A stretch of 64,000 nucleotides of DNA from JACKAQ01 sp965227145 (GCA_965227145.1 OZ245730.1:4402001-4466000), one strand, 5' to 3'. Shown: positions 50,327-60,470, counted from the first letter of the stretch. Notes: generated by a model from the letters alone, not told the origin. Numbers and translations: made by a program.

Positions 50327-52477
50327 ATGAACCTCAAACAACGTTTTATTTTGACCATCCGGCTGGCGGTTTTGGCGCTGGCGCTGATTATTTTTTTTGC
50401 GATCATCATTTATGCGCAAATGCAACCACCGGATGAATACGAACTGATTGTCACTTTTGTGCACAAACATTTTTGGATTGTGGTGTTGCCTCCGGCAGCG
50501 TTGCTGCTGTTGCTCGGTTGGGCGGTGCACTGGTTCGGCGAGCGTTATCTGGCGCCGCTCAACAAAATCACCGAAGATACCGGGATTCTGGTTGTCAACC
50601 CATCTCACCGGATCACCGTTCCGCAAAGTGAAACATTGCAACGTTTAGCCGCATCCATCAACGCCGCGGCAGATCATTTTGACGAGCTTCGCCAAAATAT
50701 CGAGCAGAACATCGAAAAAGCCAACGAAGCGCTGGCGGAAGAAAAAAATATTTTGCTGACGCTCATCGCCAAACTCAACGAAGGCATTTTGGTCTGCAAT
50801 CGCGATTGCAACATTTTATTGTATAACGAGCGTGCGGGACAAATTTTTATGCGAACCGATACCCAAAACGGGTCGGAATCGCAGTTTGGCAGCATGATCG
50901 GGTTGGGGCGTTCGCTGCTCGGCATCATCGATCCGCGATTGGTTCAGCATGCGCTGGATGAAGTGATGCACCGCATCAGCCGGGAAAACAGCGCGCCGGT
51001 TTCCCAATTTGTCACCACCGGCAGCAGCAACCAATTGCTGCGGGTTCAGCTTGCCCCGATTCTCGATAATCAAAAAAATTTCGACGGCTTTTTGCTGGTG
51101 CTTTACGACATCACCCAAAAAGTAAAACGCGACAGCCAGCGCGACATGCTGCTACAGGTGTTGAGCGAAGGCATTCGCGCATCGGTTGCCGGGATTCGCG
51201 CGGCGATCGAAACGGTTATCGATTATCCCTCGATGTCTCCGACGGAGCGCGAAAATTTCCAGAAAACCATCCACAGCGAATCGCTGATGCTCAGCACGCT
51301 CATCAACAAAACAACCAGCGATTTTTCCGAACATTTTAAAGCGCATTGGCCGCTGGAACAAATGCTTTGCCCGGATTTGCTGGCTGCCATTCAGCGCGCG
51401 GCAGCGGAGCGATTGAACATCAACATTTCGTTGGAAAGTTGTGAGGAGAGCATCTGGATTAATGTGGACAGCTATTCGCTGACCCAGGCATATCTCTTTA
51501 TTTTACACGAACTTAAGCAGGTGAATATCACTGATTTTTCTTTCCGGATCGAGCGGAAAAACCAGTTTATTTATGTCGATCTGGCATGGCAATCCAAAAA
51601 ATTTCCGCGAGATGTCATGCAAGACTGGAAATCGCAATTTTTGCTGATCGACAACGAAGGCATCATGCTCACGTTGCAGGAAGTGCTCGACCGCCACGAT
51701 GCGGAAATCTGGTCCAAATCCGATCCCGAGAGCAACGAATTTTATTTGCGACTGTTGTTACCCGCATTTCCTGAGCCCGTTTCAAAACCGGTGCAAATAA
51801 TGCCGGACGCCGAAAGCCGACCGGAATATTATGATTTCGATCTGTTCAATCGCCCCGGACAAATGAGCGAACTGGACGATGTGCCGCTTTCCGAATTGAG
51901 TTTTACGGTTTTCGATACCGAAACCACAGGACTGAATCCTTCGGATGGCGACGAAATTATTTCGGTGGGAGCGATCCGGATCGTCAACGGGCGCATGCTC
52001 CGCCGGGAAGTATTCGATCAATTGGTGGACCCGCGCCGGACGTTGTCGCGCGAATCGATTAAAGTTCACGGTATTTCACCGGAAATGTTGGTGAATCAAC
52101 CGACCATCGACAGAGTGCTGCCGGCATTTCACGATTACGCAAAAAAAACTGTGCTGGTAGCCCACAACGCCGCTTTCGATATGCGATTTTTGCAAATAAA
52201 GGAAGAAAAAACCGGCGTGAAATTTGTAAATCCGGTGCTGGATACACTGCTGCTTTCCGCATTTGTGCACCCAAATCAGGATAAACACAGTCTGGATGAA
52301 GTTGCCAAACGGCTGGGTGTAACGATTATCGGCAGGCATACGGCTTTAGGGGATTCGCTGGTGACTGCGGAGGTTTTTCTGAAATTGCTGCCATTGCTGG
52401 CAAAAAAAGGCATTCGCACGCTCCGGGAAGCGCGCGAAGCCTCTCAAAAAACATTTTACGCGCGACTGAAATATTAA
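50327..52477 (+). CDS. Membrane-bound PAS/pseudokinase protein fused to a DnaQ-type 3'-5' exonuclease
   Basis: A 716-aa protein. Two membrane helices (about 8-30 and 46-68) flank a short periplasmic loop; a HAMP-like linker and coiled coil follow. A PAS domain spans about 140-265 (NILLTLIAKLNEGILVCNRDCNILLYNERAGQIF). Residues about 270-485 have the layout of a histidine kinase, but the H-box reads LSEGIRASVAGIRAAIE without His and no G-boxes are visible, so it cannot autophosphorylate. Residues 525-700 are an intact exonuclease: FTVFDTETTGLNP, VLVAHNAAFDMRFL and HTALGDSLVTAE carry the DEDDh residues. It follows the receiver gene by 18 bases. Confidence 0.85.
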   Translation: MNLKQRFILTIRLAVLALALIIFFAIIIYAQMQPPDEYELIVTFVHKHFWIVVLPPAALLLLLGWAVHWFGERYLAPLNKITEDTGILVVNPSHRITVPQSETLQRLAASINAAADHFDELRQNIEQNIEKANEALAEEKNILLTLIAKLNEGILVCNRDCNILLYNERAGQIFMRTDTQNGSESQFGSMIGLGRSLLGIIDPRLVQHALDEVMHRISRENSAPVSQFVTTGSSNQLLRVQLAPILDNQKNFDGFLLVLYDITQKVKRDSQRDMLLQVLSEGIRASVAGIRAAIETVIDYPSMSPTERENFQKTIHSESLMLSTLINKTTSDFSEHFKAHWPLEQMLCPDLLAAIQRAAAERLNINISLESCEESIWINVDSYSLTQAYLFILHELKQVNITDFSFRIERKNQFIYVDLAWQSKKFPRDVMQDWKSQFLLIDNEGIMLTLQEVLDRHDAEIWSKSDPESNEFYLRLLLPAFPEPVSKPVQIMPDAESRPEYYDFDLFNRPGQMSELDDVPLSELSFTVFDTETTGLNPSDGDEIISVGAIRIVNGRMLRREVFDQLVDPRRTLSRESIKVHGISPEMLVNQPTIDRVLPAFHDYAKKTVLVAHNAAFDMRFLQIKEEKTGVKFVNPVLDTLLLSAFVHPNQDKHSLDEVAKRLGVTIIGRHTALGDSLVTAEVFLKLLPLLAKKGIRTLREAREASQKTFYARLKY

Positions 52478-52480
52478 ATT

Positions 52481-53092
52481 TTAGCGCCCGAATTCTTCGT
52501 CGTAATCAGACATTGCGGCTTGCACAACTTCCAGTGCCCGTTCCGCGCCGTAAACTTCTTCGATATCCAGCTGCGATGGCGAGCCAGGCACCATTTTGTA
52601 AGTGCTGAAATAGTGTCGCAAACGCTCTACCAAAATTTCCGGCAGTTCGGTAATATCGTGGACATTTTGCCAGATGTTATCGTTTTCCAACACTGCGATA
52701 ATTTTATCATCCGCCTCGCCTTTGTCGATACACTGCAATCCGCCAACCACCCGCGAATTCAAAATAATTTCCACACGATTGATGGGGCGTTCGCTGAGCA
52801 CACAAATATCCAGCGGATCGCCGTCGCCACCCTTTGCTTTCGGCGCAAGCGAGCCCACCCGGCGACCGCAATAGGTTCGCGGAATAAATCCGTACAGCGC
52901 CGGCGGCTGCGAAGAACTGCGCTGCGGACGATCCACCCGAATGTATCCGGTAATTTTATCTACTTCGTATTTCACAAAGTCAAACGGCGTTATTTCGATA
53001 TATGCGTGCACAACTTTCGGTGCATCCGGTCCGGTCTCCAATCCGTGCCACGGATGCGGACGCCAACGGTAAAACGGCGGGGGAAATGACAT
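52481..53092 (-). CDS. ppa: Inorganic pyrophosphatase (family I)
   Basis: A 203-aa enzyme hydrolysing PPi. The metal-binding signature is DGDPLDICVL (three Asp), with further conserved YGFIPRTYCG and the acidic DKGEADDKIIAV. I chose the ATG at 53092 because CAGGAG lies 6 bases upstream; a TTG two codons earlier overlaps it. The N-terminal YRWRPHPWHGLETGPDAP is an unusual lead compared with E. coli-type enzymes but is seen in other bacterial pyrophosphatases. Acetyl- and propionyl-CoA synthetases in the same cluster release PPi, so it would pull those reactions forward. Confidence 0.93.
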   Translation of the reverse strand: MSFPPPFYRWRPHPWHGLETGPDAPKVVHAYIEITPFDFVKYEVDKITGYIRVDRPQRSSSQPPALYGFIPRTYCGRRVGSLAPKAKGGDGDPLDICVLSERPINRVEIILNSRVVGGLQCIDKGEADDKIIAVLENDNIWQNVHDITELPEILVERLRHYFSTYKMVPGSPSQLDIEEVYGAERALEVVQAAMSDYDEEFGR

Positions 53093-53238
53093 TCTCAACT
53101 CCTGAAGTTTAATTTGTTTTACAAAAATAAGTCGCAGAACTCTGTTTGAATTTCAATTTTCGACTTTCACATCACCTGAAAAGTGGTTCGCAAACCCACC
53201 GGAAATTGCCCAACGCGGTGCATTTTTTAATATTCAAA

Positions 53239-55140
53239 TCACATCATCCCCCGAAAATGCACGCTCATTTTTTCCTGAAAATCCTGCACCAGACTAAAGA
53301 TTTCTTTGAGCATCCGCTGCTCGATCTGGGTCAGTTTTTCGGGATTGATGTAGTTGGATGGCGCAGCGTTTTCTTCGGTAATCGCCTGCACCTGCCGCAC
53401 CAACCGGGCTTGCATCAGGAAGCGGTACGCCTGCTCCAACTCGCTGTATTCTTTGGTTTTAAGCACATTTTTTTGATGCAGCACTTCCAACCGGTCCAGC
53501 GTGTTGGTTGCTTCTATTTTGTGTTCCAATGCGTAAATCCGGGCAAAATCGACGATGGGCGTCATCGCTTTCTTCACATCAAACATATCTTTGTGATCGC
53601 CTTTGGATTCCACCACAAAATTGCGGAAAAACCCCAGCGGCGGTTTTATTTGCAGCGAGTTGCTCACCAAATGGAAGTAAAACATCCCGGCGCGTTTGTT
53701 CAGCAAATCGAACAAATAGCTGCGCAACTCCCGCGTCAGCGATGCGTCGCCATATGCACCCTCAAAATCAAAAAAAATGGTCGAGTGCATGACCGCCATT
53801 GGCTCCGGTGTTTGAATCCATTTGTAAAAATAATCTTTCCACACCGAAATCGGCTGGCACCATTTGGGATTTTGAGCCATAATGTTGCCGTTGCAATAAT
53901 TGTATCCCGCGCTGTTCAGCCAGCCGCATACTTTTTCACCAAATTTCAGAAAATAATCCTGAACTTCTTTTTCGCGGCTTTTGGGCGGATTTTTGTAAAT
54001 GATCGCATTATCCTGATCCGTTTTGAGCGTTTGCTCTTTTCTGCCCTCGCTGCCCAAAATCATGAACGCAAACTTGGTTGGCGGTTCGCCAATGTCATCG
54101 ATCGCAAATTGAATCAGCTTTTTCAAAACGCCGTCCGCAACTGCCGTAATCATGCGGTTTAGATGATCGGATCGTGCACCGCCCTGCACCAGTTCTTTTA
54201 CGATCGGCGCCAGTTCCTTTTGTTTCCCAAACAGATCTTCCGGGCGTTGGGCGTAGCGAATTTCCCGCATCAGCATCACCGGCGAAAGCCCTTGCAACAT
54301 CAGCAGGCGACGGTTACTGGTCATTCCCACTACTTTTCCGCTGGCATCGGTTACTGCCAAATGTTTGATATTTTTCTGCACCATCATCAAAATGGCTTCC
54401 AGCGCCGGCGCGTCCTGCGGAATGCTCAACAGCGGCGATGACATAATTTCATGCACCGGATGGCTGACATCCATTGCATCGGCAACCACTTTTTGGCGAA
54501 AATCTTTGTCGGTTACGATCCCCACAAATTTGCCATCGTCATCTGTGATCAGCATTGCGCTATGCGACAATTTATTCATCGCACGGGCAATTTCCTGAAT
54601 GCTGGCGGATTGATGATAAACGGAAAGCTCAAAATTTGTGACGGTTTTGACCATTTGATTATACAACGGCATATCAGAATCGCTGCGTTGCGCCGCCACA
54701 TTTGCAACAATTGCCAGATACGATTTGTCGAGCAATTTTTTGCCAAAGCTGTCGGTAAAAAAATCCGAGAAATCTGGATATTTTTCGCAAAGTGCCAAAA
54801 ATCGTTCGCGGTCAATCATATAAAATCGGGAGGGCTCGTGAACGCGAATTGTGCGGATGGCAAATCCCTGATTCACCAGCATCGCAATGCCGCCAAACGT
54901 TTCGCCTTCGCTGGAAAATCCGCTCAGTTTTTTGACACCGTTTTCTTCAAAAAACAGCTCAACCGCGCCTTTCTCGATCACGTACAAACTGTCGAGTTTT
55001 GATTTTCCCTGGGTGCATAACAGCGTGTCGGCAGGATATTCAGCGATGCGAACGTTTTTGGCGATATCCGCCAATTCTTTTTGGGGTAAAGCATCGAAAG
55101 GTGCAATTTTCTGCAAAAAAGACAGCGTTTTTTGGCTCAT
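53239..55140 (-). CDS. cNMP-binding/CBS/DUF294 nucleotidyltransferase-like protein
   Basis: A 633-aa cytosolic protein. Residues 1-130 are a cyclic-nucleotide-binding fold (AEYPADTLLCTQGKSKLDSLYVIEKGAVELF; GETFGGIAML). Residues about 160-290 are paired CBS domains (AMNKLSHSAMLITDDDGKFVGIVTDKDF; HLAVTDASGKVVGMTSNRRL). DUF294 follows with MILGSEGRKEQTLKTDQDNAIIY, the GS...D.D nucleotidyltransferase motif, and a C-terminal helical domain. I chose the ATG at 55140. Proteins of this build are known beside acetate symporters and DnaQ-like exonucleases in proteobacteria, where they are thought to regulate uptake, possibly by sensing adenylates. Confidence 0.9.
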   Translation of the reverse strand: MSQKTLSFLQKIAPFDALPQKELADIAKNVRIAEYPADTLLCTQGKSKLDSLYVIEKGAVELFFEENGVKKLSGFSSEGETFGGIAMLVNQGFAIRTIRVHEPSRFYMIDRERFLALCEKYPDFSDFFTDSFGKKLLDKSYLAIVANVAAQRSDSDMPLYNQMVKTVTNFELSVYHQSASIQEIARAMNKLSHSAMLITDDDGKFVGIVTDKDFRQKVVADAMDVSHPVHEIMSSPLLSIPQDAPALEAILMMVQKNIKHLAVTDASGKVVGMTSNRRLLMLQGLSPVMLMREIRYAQRPEDLFGKQKELAPIVKELVQGGARSDHLNRMITAVADGVLKKLIQFAIDDIGEPPTKFAFMILGSEGRKEQTLKTDQDNAIIYKNPPKSREKEVQDYFLKFGEKVCGWLNSAGYNYCNGNIMAQNPKWCQPISVWKDYFYKWIQTPEPMAVMHSTIFFDFEGAYGDASLTRELRSYLFDLLNKRAGMFYFHLVSNSLQIKPPLGFFRNFVVESKGDHKDMFDVKKAMTPIVDFARIYALEHKIEATNTLDRLEVLHQKNVLKTKEYSELEQAYRFLMQARLVRQVQAITEENAAPSNYINPEKLTQIEQRMLKEIFSLVQDFQEKMSVHFRGMM

Positions 55141-55402
55141 TTCGATCAACCGTTTATTTGAACGTGTAAATTGTGATCGTTTGGGAAGGGGTGCGATGTC
55201 ATTCCTGTAAAGGCAGGAATCTTCGGTTAATTATCACAACATCAATCGATCGCTACCCAACAAAACAGCCGAATTCCGGGGATTTCTGCAACCGGAAAAT
55301 TTTGTCGGAAACGTTGCCCCGAAACACCGTTCCCGACAGTTGTTTTTTTTGAAATTATGTTTCAGCGCACGCGTAAAATTTGCACTGGAGATTGCACAAC
55401 CA

Positions 55403-56593
55403 TTAAACGCGCTCGACGGTCACAGCCGTTCCGCCGCCAACGCCGTGGCATAACGATGCGATGCCATATTTGCCATCGTTTTCGTTCAACGCATTTAACA
55501 ATGTGACAATGATGCGGGCGCCGGAACAACCGAGCGGATGCCCAAGCGCAATTGCGCCGCCGTAAACATTTATTTTATCATAGCTTACGCCAAGTTCACG
55601 ACTGAGCAAAACGTTGTTCAAACCGAATGCTTCGTTGTTTTCGTAAAGGTCGATATCGTTGGGTTTCATTTCCAGTTTGCCAAGCATCTTTTGAATTGCG
55701 GGCACCGGTGCTTCCACAAATTTGTAGGATTCCACACCAATCCATTCCGCACCACGGAATTTCGCGATCGGTTTCAACCCGAATTCTTTCACTGCTTTTG
55801 CGCTGGCGAGCACCAATCCGCAGGCACCGTCGGAAATCTGGCTGGCGTTTCCTGCGGTGATTACGCCATCTGCGTTAAACACCGGACGCAGTTTTGCCAA
55901 TGTTTCCAGTGTTGTTTCCGGGCGAATGCCTTCATCGGTGTCCATCACCACCGTACCTTTGCGCGATTTCAATTCCATCGGCGCGATTTCTTTTTTGAAA
56001 TAGCCTTTTTCGGTTGCCGCAGCCGCACGGGTGTGCGATAGATACGCCACTTCGTCCACTTGTTCGCGGGCAACGCCGCGTTCTTTGGCAAGCTGGTCGG
56101 TTTCGTCGCCCATGGAACGACCATTGGTGGAATCGGTCAGCCCGTCATGCGCCAGTTCGTCGATCACCTGTTCGCCGCCGCCGGAAAGATACTTGTATCC
56201 CCAACGGGCTTTGTGCGACAGGTGAAAACCGGCTTGCGACATCGATTCCACCCCGCCAACGAGCACAGTATCCACATCGCCGAGGCGAATCATATTTACA
56301 CCATTCATAAAACTCATCATTCCGGAAGAGCAGAGCATATCGAGCGCGTAACCGTCAACATGTGAGGGAATTCCGGCACGCAACGCGGCGTTTCGCGGCA
56401 GCAATTGCCCGTGTCCGTGTTTAAGAATATTGCCGTAAATGTAAAAACCGAGTTTATCTGCCGGGAGTCCGGCTTTTTCCAACGCCGCTTTCATGGAATG
56501 TGCTGCCAAATCTACCGGCGAGGTGTTGACCAATGCGCCGCCAAATTTGCCAATCGGCGTTCTTATTGCTGAAATCACATATACATCTTGCAT
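55403..56593 (-). CDS. Acetyl-CoA acetyltransferase (thiolase)
   Basis: A 396-aa thiolase that condenses two acetyl-CoA to acetoacetyl-CoA or runs in reverse. The nucleophile is Cys near 88 in LDMLCSSGMMSF. ENNEAFGLNN and GALALGHPLG-type GGAIALGHPLGCSGARI hold the catalytic His. The final Cys is in SLCHGVGGG, where CIGGG is usual. GGAGGATCAATA precedes the ATG. It lies in the same minus-strand run as adk and the acyl-CoA synthetases and would link acetyl-CoA to C4 metabolism. It could also finish acetoacetate breakdown from tyrosine. Confidence 0.93.
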   Translation of the reverse strand: MQDVYVISAIRTPIGKFGGALVNTSPVDLAAHSMKAALEKAGLPADKLGFYIYGNILKHGHGQLLPRNAALRAGIPSHVDGYALDMLCSSGMMSFMNGVNMIRLGDVDTVLVGGVESMSQAGFHLSHKARWGYKYLSGGGEQVIDELAHDGLTDSTNGRSMGDETDQLAKERGVAREQVDEVAYLSHTRAAAATEKGYFKKEIAPMELKSRKGTVVMDTDEGIRPETTLETLAKLRPVFNADGVITAGNASQISDGACGLVLASAKAVKEFGLKPIAKFRGAEWIGVESYKFVEAPVPAIQKMLGKLEMKPNDIDLYENNEAFGLNNVLLSRELGVSYDKINVYGGAIALGHPLGCSGARIIVTLLNALNENDGKYGIASLCHGVGGGTAVTVERV

Positions 56594-57000
56594 TATTGAT
56601 CCTCCGTTTGCCGCTCAAATTGAGGGTTTTGCTATTTTGAGAACCACAGCGCAGTTTTCTGTCACGCCTGCGTTGGGTTCATCTTTTCGTTTTTGATCGT
56701 GTTTATACGTATTTTTGACACCCGTAATATAGCCCGGCGCCACATGCGAAAGCAAGAAAGCAGTTCCGCGAGCTGCTGATGAAAATTGACAGCATGCTTT
56801 TGCGGGCTTTCCCTGCAGAATTTATGCGGGTAGCTGATTTCATAAAAAAATTTTGTGAGATTTATTTGCAGATTCGTTGCGAATCAAAAATTCAGAGGGT
56901 TTTTGCAACGGTTCCGGTGTTGCTGAAAATTTGCAATACCGGAACCGGTAATACCGATTTCGAAATCCCAAAACCGCACAGAATTTCAACTTATCTGGTG
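56594..57000. other. Intergenic region with adk terminator
   Basis: About 400 AT-rich bases between adk and the thiolase gene. Apart from the strong hairpin at 56909-56947, I see nothing convincing. The thiolase promoter should lie in the left half. Confidence 0.5.
56909..56947 (-). terminator. Hairpin downstream of adk
   Basis: Arms 56909-56923 and 56933-56947 form a 15-bp stem with one G-T pair around a 9-base loop. The minus-strand tail is TTGCAAAAACC, weak in T, so termination is likely but not certain. Confidence 0.65.
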
Positions 57001-57696
57001 TTAAATTGTTTGCTCGCTGAGCTGCATATTTTTCCGTTTGCGTTGCACTTTTCCAACGGAAAGCTGCTCCATAACACCTGAAAATACTGCTTCAACACTT
57101 TTTGTGCCATCAATTGCTGTGTAAACGCCTTTTGCAATATAATACTCGATCAGCGGTGCCGTATTTTTGCGATAAACCGCCAAACGATTGGTGATAATAT
57201 TTTCACAATCATCCACACGATGAACCACTTTACCGCCACATTCATCGCAAACGCCGTCAACTTTGGGCGGATTTGCAATTGTGCTGTACGGTGTTCCGCA
57301 TTGCTGGCATATTCTGCGGCTGGTTAACCGGGCAATAATATCTTCGTCTGGCACGGCAATGTCCAACACTTTCAGTTGCGAAATATTCATGCGAACCAGA
57401 ATGCCTTCCAGGCCTTCTGCCTGAGGGATTGTCCGGGGGAATCCGTCCAAAATAAATCCATTTTTGCAGTCGTCATCGTGAAGACGTTTTTCCACGATCT
57501 GCAAAATCAGCGAATCAGAAACCAGTTCTCCCTTTTCCATTACGCCTTTCACCTTCAACCCCAGTGGCGAACCATTTTTGATTTCGGCACGCAGCATATC
57601 TCCGGTTGAGATTTGCGGTATCCCGAGTTCTTTCACCAATTTTTTAGCCTGGGTGCCTTTTCCGACACCGGGTGCTCCTAACAAAATCAGGTTCAT
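57001..57696 (-). CDS. adk: Adenylate kinase
   Basis: A 231-aa enzyme catalysing AMP + ATP = 2 ADP. The P-loop is GAPGVGKGT at the N-terminus, with ISTGDMLRAEI and FILDGFPRTIPQAE following. The LID holds four Cys (ICQQCGTPY ... GVCDECGG), so it binds structural zinc, as in Gram-positive and many deep-branching enzymes. The ATG at 57696 has AGGAGGTCTGAAA in front; the open frame continues 83 codons upstream but overlaps another gene. Acs and PrpE make AMP, so placement here fits AMP recycling. Confidence 0.96.
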   Translation of the reverse strand: MNLILLGAPGVGKGTQAKKLVKELGIPQISTGDMLRAEIKNGSPLGLKVKGVMEKGELVSDSLILQIVEKRLHDDDCKNGFILDGFPRTIPQAEGLEGILVRMNISQLKVLDIAVPDEDIIARLTSRRICQQCGTPYSTIANPPKVDGVCDECGGKVVHRVDDCENIITNRLAVYRKNTAPLIEYYIAKGVYTAIDGTKSVEAVFSGVMEQLSVGKVQRKRKNMQLSEQTI

Positions 57697-57784
57697 TTTC
57701 AGACCTCCTGTAAAGCGGCACAATGCCTTTCGGCAAGTCGCGATTGTTACCTTGTTACCGGGCGTGCCGGCAACCCCTCTACCT

Positions 57785-58015
57785 TTATCGATTTCTGCTT
57801 TTTGCTGTTTTGCCTTCGTTTGCGTCGGCTTCCGCATGGAAATTGAGAAATTTTTTGTGATACAATAACCAAAATAGGAGAATGAAGTAAAGCCCGATAC
57901 CAATTGAGATCCAGTAATATCCCAACAAGTAGGGCTCAAGAACAAAACGCAATATTAAAGTGAAAACAAAATAAAATACCGAAAATATGATCGACTGTTT
58001 CCGGTTTAATCTCAT
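57785..58015 (-). CDS. Hypothetical small membrane protein
   Basis: A 76-aa protein with two hydrophobic helices (SIIFSVFYFVFTLILRFVLEP and YYWISIGIGLYFILLFWLLYH) and a charged C-terminal tail. GAGGAAAAA directly precedes the ATG, which supports expression. It lies 88 bases upstream of adk on the same strand. I recognise no family. Confidence 0.65.
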   Translation of the reverse strand: MRLNRKQSIIFSVFYFVFTLILRFVLEPYLLGYYWISIGIGLYFILLFWLLYHKKFLNFHAEADANEGKTAKSRNR

Positions 58016-58382
58016 TTTTTCCTCGGGCTTTTTACGATGAGCGATTGCGAAAAAAACACAATTGCAATCTCTTTATTATAGCATTTTTTTCAGAAAAAGC
58101 AAGCTTTTTTGTTACACTTTTCACATTTCATTCGACAAAAATTTATCCACTTTTTAGTGAAAATTTCTAAATCCGATTGCAAAATATGAAATGTTTGTCA
58201 CTTGCTAAAAACGGTTCCCACAATCACTTTTTTACCGGAAACCGGTGCGGCAAATCCAAAAACAGTCGGATCACATAATAAATAATCGACGAATGCAAAC
58301 AGACTGTAATTTATTTTGCAAACGATACCGACCGACTGATCGGCATCGCCTGCAGATTCGCATTTTTATCTCAGTTTACAGA
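58016..58382. other. Intergenic, AT-rich, no gene seen
   Basis: 367 bases between the propionyl-CoA synthetase gene and the small membrane protein gene. It is rich in A/T runs and should contain the promoter for the adk transcript. No repeat or RNA structure stood out. Confidence 0.45.
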
Positions 58383-60287
58383 TCAGGTGTTACCCTGCCC
58401 AATGCGATGTTCAGACATGGTGGATTTAATTTCATCCAGAATTTTTGGATCGTCAATTGTTGATGGCGTTGTGAATTCCTGTCCATCGGCAATTTTACGG
58501 ATGATGTGTCGCAGTATTTTTCCGGAACGGGTTTTTGGCAGGCGTTTAACCACCGCAGCCCTCCGGAAATATGCAAACGCACCAATTTCCTTTCGAACCA
58601 TTTCCACCAGTTCGTTTTCCAGTGTTGCTTCATCCATTGTTGCGCCATCTTTCAGCACAACCAATCCGATGGGCACTTGTCCGCGCATCTCATCGTTGAT
58701 GCCCATAACGGCGCATTCCGCCACCGCCGGGTGCGATGCGACAATTTCTTCCATTTCGCCGGTGGACAGCCGGTGACCGGCAACGTTGATCACATCATCT
58801 ATTCTGCCCATAATGTAAACGTAATCATCGCGATCTTTATAGCCGCCATCGCCGCTGAGGTAATAGCCGGGAAACCGCTCCATATATGATTGATGGAATC
58901 GATCGTCGTCATTCCAGAGCGTTGGCAGGCAACCAGGCGGCATCGGTAATTTTACCGCAACGGCACCTTCTTCGTCGCTGCCCAGCTCTTTGCCGGATGG
59001 ATCGAGAATTTGCACATCATACCCCGGAACAGATTTGGTTGCCGAGCCGGGACGGACAGAAAATTGCTCTAATCCCAACGGATTGGCAACGATTGGCCAG
59101 CCGGTTTCGGTTTGCCACCAGTGATCGACCACCGGAATGGTATCCGGTAAAATATCTTTCAACCAGTGATAGGTTGGCGGATCGAGCCGCTCGCCGGCCA
59201 AAAACAAATGTTTGAGGCAGGAAATATCGTATCGTTTGAGATGTTCCGCTTTCGGATCTTCCTTTTTGATTGCCCGAAATGCCGTGGGCGCGGTGAAAAA
59301 AGCTTTCACATTGTGTTCGGAAATGACTCGCCAAAACGTGCCGGCATCCGGTGTGCGAACGGGTTTTCCTTCGAACAAAATGGTTGTGCATCCGGTGATG
59401 AGCGGCGCGTAAACGATGTAGGAATGTCCGACAACCCAGCCCACATCAGATGCAGCCCAATACACATCGCCCGGTTTTACGTTGTAAACGGTTTCCATAC
59501 TGTATCGCAGCGCAACGGCGTGACCGCCGTTATCCCGCACAATACCTTTGGGTTTGCCCGTGGTTCCGGAGGTGTAGAGAATATACAACGGATCGGTTGC
59601 TTCAACGGCAACACAATCTGCCGGTTTTGCGTTAGACATCAGTTCGTTCCATTCGTAATCGCGACCGGTTTCCAGCGATGCATTTTGTTGCGGACGTTTC
59701 AGAATAACGCATTTTTCCGGTTTGTGTTTTGCCAGCCGAATGGCTTCGTCGAGCAATGGTTTGTAGGGTATCACTTTGTCGAATTCGATACCGCAGGATG
59801 CGGAAACAATCACTTTCGGCTGTGCATCATCGATGCGGATCGCCAGTTCGTTGGGTGCGAATCCGCCAAACACAACAGAGTGCACAGCGCCCAGCCGCGC
59901 AGTCGCCAACATGGCGATGGCCGCTTCGGGCACCATCGGCATGTAAATGACCACGCGATCGCCTTTGGCTACGCCCATATCGGCCAAAACGCCGGCAAAC
60001 AGTGCAACGGCATCGCGCAGCTCGCGAAAAGTGTATGTTTTTTTTGAATTTGTGGACGGTGAATCGTAAATCAACGCGAGCTGATCGGCCCGCCCGTTGT
60101 TCACATGATGATCCAATGCAAGATATGCGGTGTTGAGTTTGCCACCCTGAAACCACCGGTAAAATCCCTTTTCATCTTTTGAAAGAATTTTACGCGGCGC
60201 TTCGTACCAATAAATGTTTTTTGATTTTTCTTTCCAGAATTCTTCCGGATTCTGAATGGAATGCAGGTATTCTTTTTGGTAATTCAT
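58383..60287 (-). CDS. Propionyl-CoA synthetase (PrpE/ACSS3-like)
   Basis: A 634-aa AMP-forming acyl-CoA synthetase: acid + CoA + ATP gives acyl-CoA + AMP + PPi. Adenylation motifs are YTSGTTGKPKGIV and DHWWQTETGWPIV. A hinge and C-terminal domain end in LPKTRSGKILRHIIRKI, whose Lys is needed for adenylation and is the site of regulatory acetylation in this family. FLAGERLDPPTYHW and ETGW replace the GEPI and ETGG of acetyl-CoA synthetase, which indicates propionyl-CoA synthetase. AGAGGTAATACTC precedes the ATG. It lies downstream of acs. Confidence 0.9.
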   Translation of the reverse strand: MNYQKEYLHSIQNPEEFWKEKSKNIYWYEAPRKILSKDEKGFYRWFQGGKLNTAYLALDHHVNNGRADQLALIYDSPSTNSKKTYTFRELRDAVALFAGVLADMGVAKGDRVVIYMPMVPEAAIAMLATARLGAVHSVVFGGFAPNELAIRIDDAQPKVIVSASCGIEFDKVIPYKPLLDEAIRLAKHKPEKCVILKRPQQNASLETGRDYEWNELMSNAKPADCVAVEATDPLYILYTSGTTGKPKGIVRDNGGHAVALRYSMETVYNVKPGDVYWAASDVGWVVGHSYIVYAPLITGCTTILFEGKPVRTPDAGTFWRVISEHNVKAFFTAPTAFRAIKKEDPKAEHLKRYDISCLKHLFLAGERLDPPTYHWLKDILPDTIPVVDHWWQTETGWPIVANPLGLEQFSVRPGSATKSVPGYDVQILDPSGKELGSDEEGAVAVKLPMPPGCLPTLWNDDDRFHQSYMERFPGYYLSGDGGYKDRDDYVYIMGRIDDVINVAGHRLSTGEMEEIVASHPAVAECAVMGINDEMRGQVPIGLVVLKDGATMDEATLENELVEMVRKEIGAFAYFRRAAVVKRLPKTRSGKILRHIIRKIADGQEFTTPSTIDDPKILDEIKSTMSEHRIGQGNT

Positions 60288-60470
60288 GAGTATTACCTCT
60301 CTTTGTAATCGAATCTGTCCGGCGCAAAGAGCCAGAATTCACTCAGAAAAAACACCGGACGGTTAACACGACTGAATAAAATTCAAGTTGGTTTTAACTA
60401 AACAATCAGCCTGCGGAAATTTGTCGGTATTTCCCCCTTTTTCTGAACGAAACCATGATATAAAACATTT

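Noticed and set aside
57001..57945. Longer adk with an 83-residue extension
   Set aside because: The ATG at 57696 has a perfect ribosome-binding site and the P-loop follows at once; the extension overlaps the 57785-58015 gene.
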